Shown here: one piece after another, positions 3,964-5,423 of the stretch
How positions within the stretch are numbered: the stretch's first letter is position 1
How the letters are laid out: every line of letters begins with the position of its first letter
From: Gallionella sp.
GTDB taxonomy: Bacteria; Pseudomonadota; Gammaproteobacteria; Burkholderiales; Gallionellaceae
NCBI GenBank assembly: GCA_024654105.1
Contig: JANLID010000349.1
Coordinates: 1-5,423 of the forward strand
Direction: 5' to 3'
DNA length: 5,423 nucleotides
Position numbers and translations under genes: made by a program
Notes under the pieces: generated by a model
Told to the model about the DNA's origin: nothing
The model's database searches: none
Seen by the model: only the letters and a program-made list of their open reading frames with translations

Positions 3964-5423
3964 AGCGGTACAGTATTCGCCAACAGGTCGCCTGGTTAAC
4001 GTTTATCCCGTTGCTCATTATGGCTGTCAGCATGGAATCTTTTTTTCTGCATGACCGCTTTTCGGATATGGATGTGAATCTGCAGGAGCAAGGAGAATTG
4101 ATAGCATACCAGCTCGCTGCAAGCAGTGAATATGGCGTGTTTTCAAATAATCTGGAATTTTTGCAAAGTATTGCCAACAGTTCGTTGAGTCAAACGGATG
4201 TGCGCAGAGCCATTATTTTGAATTCAGATCACAAGATATTGGTCAGCGCGGGTGAATTTTCCCAACACTTGAAGGATGAAATCGCCGGTCATATTCTGGC
4301 CACAAATGAACAGGTTAATCAGTCGTCCTTGGCATCTGTTGAAAAAATGGATGACGTGATCATCTTGCCGCCGTCGGCCAACAGTGGCGCGCACAGCTTG
4401 TGGCTTTATCGCGCAATTCTTCCTGCACAAATTGCCTTGGAGGAAGGCAGCGTGGGAACACAAATAAAACCGACAGGCGCAGTTATCGTGGAAATTAGCA
4501 AACTTCGTTATCAAAGACTCAAAGCACGAATGCTCTGGACGACGCTGCTCGCAACCGCCTTGTTTTTGGCGCTCGCTTGTTATCTGGTGTCTCTTGCCAG
4601 CCGCAGCATCACTCAACCGATCAGCAATCTCAGTAAAGCCGTGCAGGAGATAGGCGAGGGCAAGCTCGATACACGCATTTCCCTGTCAACGCGTGTGCAT
4701 GAACTCTCCACTTTGGCGAAAGGATTAAACGAAACGACCGAAAATCTGCAGAAAGAGCGTGCGGAGTTGCAGTTCCGCATAGATGAAGCAACGCAGGCTT
4801 TGCGCGAAAAAAAGGAGGCAGCGGAACGCGCCAGCCAGGACAAAAGTCACTTTCTGGCAGTGGCCAGCCACGATTTGCGCCAGCCGCTGCATGCCCTGGG
4901 TTTATATATCGCCGAATTGCAGCGCAAAGTATCCGGCGCTGAACAACAGCACCTGGTCGGACGGGTGGAGCAGTCTGTCGAGGCGCTTTCCGCGCTGCTG
5001 AACGCCTTGCTCGATATTTCCAAGCTGGATGCGGGGACGATTGTTCCGCAACCGCAAATTTGCGCTGTAAGCGCTATACTGAACCATATTGTGGCAGATT
5101 ATCAAATGCTGGCCGGAATCAAAAATATTCGCCTGGTTGTCCGGCCGTGTCCCGAATATGTCACCAGTGACCCGCAGCTTCTGGAGCGTATTCTGATGAA
5201 TCTGGCAGGCAACGCGATACGTTATACCTCCCCGAATGGCTGTGTGATGATTGCATGCCGGCGCCGCGGGAATTTGTTACGCATCGAAGTGCGCGACAAC
5301 GGGGTGGGTATTTCAAAAACCGATCAAAACAATATATTCCGTGAATTTTTCCAGGTGCCCCAACCACAGGCAGATATAAACAAAGGGCTGGGTTTGGGGT
5401 TGGCTATTGTAGACCGCCTGGTG
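3960..5423 (+). CDS. Membrane sensor histidine kinase (3' truncated by window)
   Basis: The first 488 codons are visible and open to the right edge. GTG 3960 overlaps the preceding TGA (GTGA). In order, the protein has transmembrane segment 1 (about 10-31) and a periplasmic sensor region (about 32-190). The motif LAASSEYGVFSNN (52-64) and strand AIILNSDHKILVSAG (84-98) there recall the sCache_4/BarA-type sensor. Next come transmembrane segment 2 (191-213), HAMP (Pro220, then EIGEGKLDTRI), and a coiled-coil linker (about 262-297). HisKA follows with FLAVASHDLRQPLHAL and phospho-acceptor His304. HATPase_c shows the N box with Asn418 (NLAGNAIRYT), G1 box DNGVGIS (446-452), F box IFREFFQV and G2 box GLGLGLAIV (476-484). 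All catalytic motifs seen are intact. The SHDLRQPLHALGLY style is common in hybrid kinases with a C-terminal receiver, but that part is outside the window. It probably senses the ligand handled by the two upstream genes. Confidence 0.93.
   Translation, partial: MKRYSIRQQVAWLTFIPLLIMAVSMESFFLHDRFSDMDVNLQEQGELIAYQLAASSEYGVFSNNLEFLQSIANSSLSQTDVRRAIILNSDHKILVSAGEFSQHLKDEIAGHILATNEQVNQSSLASVEKMDDVIILPPSANSGAHSLWLYRAILPAQIALEEGSVGTQIKPTGAVIVEISKLRYQRLKARMLWTTLLATALFLALACYLVSLASRSITQPISNLSKAVQEIGEGKLDTRISLSTRVHELSTLAKGLNETTENLQKERAELQFRIDEATQALREKKEAAERASQDKSHFLAVASHDLRQPLHALGLYIAELQRKVSGAEQQHLVGRVEQSVEALSALLNALLDISKLDAGTIVPQPQICAVSAILNHIVADYQMLAGIKNIRLVVRPCPEYVTSDPQLLERILMNLAGNAIRYTSPNGCVMIACRRRGNLLRIEVRDNGVGISKTDQNNIFREFFQVPQPQADINKGLGLGLAIVDRLV

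Noticed and set aside
1..5423. CRISPR array, insertion sequence or transposase
   Set aside because: No regularly spaced direct repeats, no transposase-like reading frame and no terminal inverted repeats with target duplication were seen.

Overview
The window reads as a chromosomal segment of a Gram-negative bacterium. An outer-membrane TonB-dependent receptor with a C-terminal aromatic residue, tRNA genes with encoded CCA ends, and the gene order tRNA-Pro / tRNA-Arg(UCU) / tRNA-His(GUG) together suggest a betaproteobacterium. An order such as Nitrosomonadales is plausible, but this is inference from gene order and protein style, not a database match.

Left part (1 to about 461): the C-terminal 51 codons of an unrecognised acidic protein end at 158. 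They are followed by about 300 bases of AT-richer sequence without a convincing gene but with several inverted repeats. This stretch ends in a promoter-like extended -10 that runs directly into the 3' half of a tRNA-Pro(UGG) gene (457-506). The 5' half of that tRNA is absent. Because the remnant sits where an intact tRNA-Pro would be expected (just before tRNA-Arg and tRNA-His) and the sequence identity begins at the anticodon loop, the simplest reading is an attachment-site junction. Sequence to its left would then be the end of an integrated element, or the scar of one.

Middle (507-943): intact tRNA-Arg(UCU) at 549-625 and tRNA-His(GUG) at 767-843, separated by a 141-base spacer with two small hairpins. 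They are followed by a 100-base leader holding a perfect TATAAT hexamer and a good ribosome-binding site. No Rho-independent terminator is visible between tRNA-His and the next gene.

Right part (944-5423): a tight three-gene plus-strand operon. It encodes a 694-residue TonB-dependent outer-membrane receptor, then after an 11-base gap a 307-residue exported periplasmic binding protein of the ABC_sub_bind (COG2984-like) type, then with a 4-base GTGA overlap a membrane sensor histidine kinase. The kinase has two transmembrane segments, a Cache-like periplasmic domain, HAMP, HisKA and HATPase_c domains, and runs off the right edge. No ABC permease or ATPase gene lies between them. The layout suggests a relay across the envelope: receptor imports a ligand, the binding protein captures it, and the kinase reports it. 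The ligand cannot be named from sequence alone, and any receiver domain or response regulator lies beyond the window.
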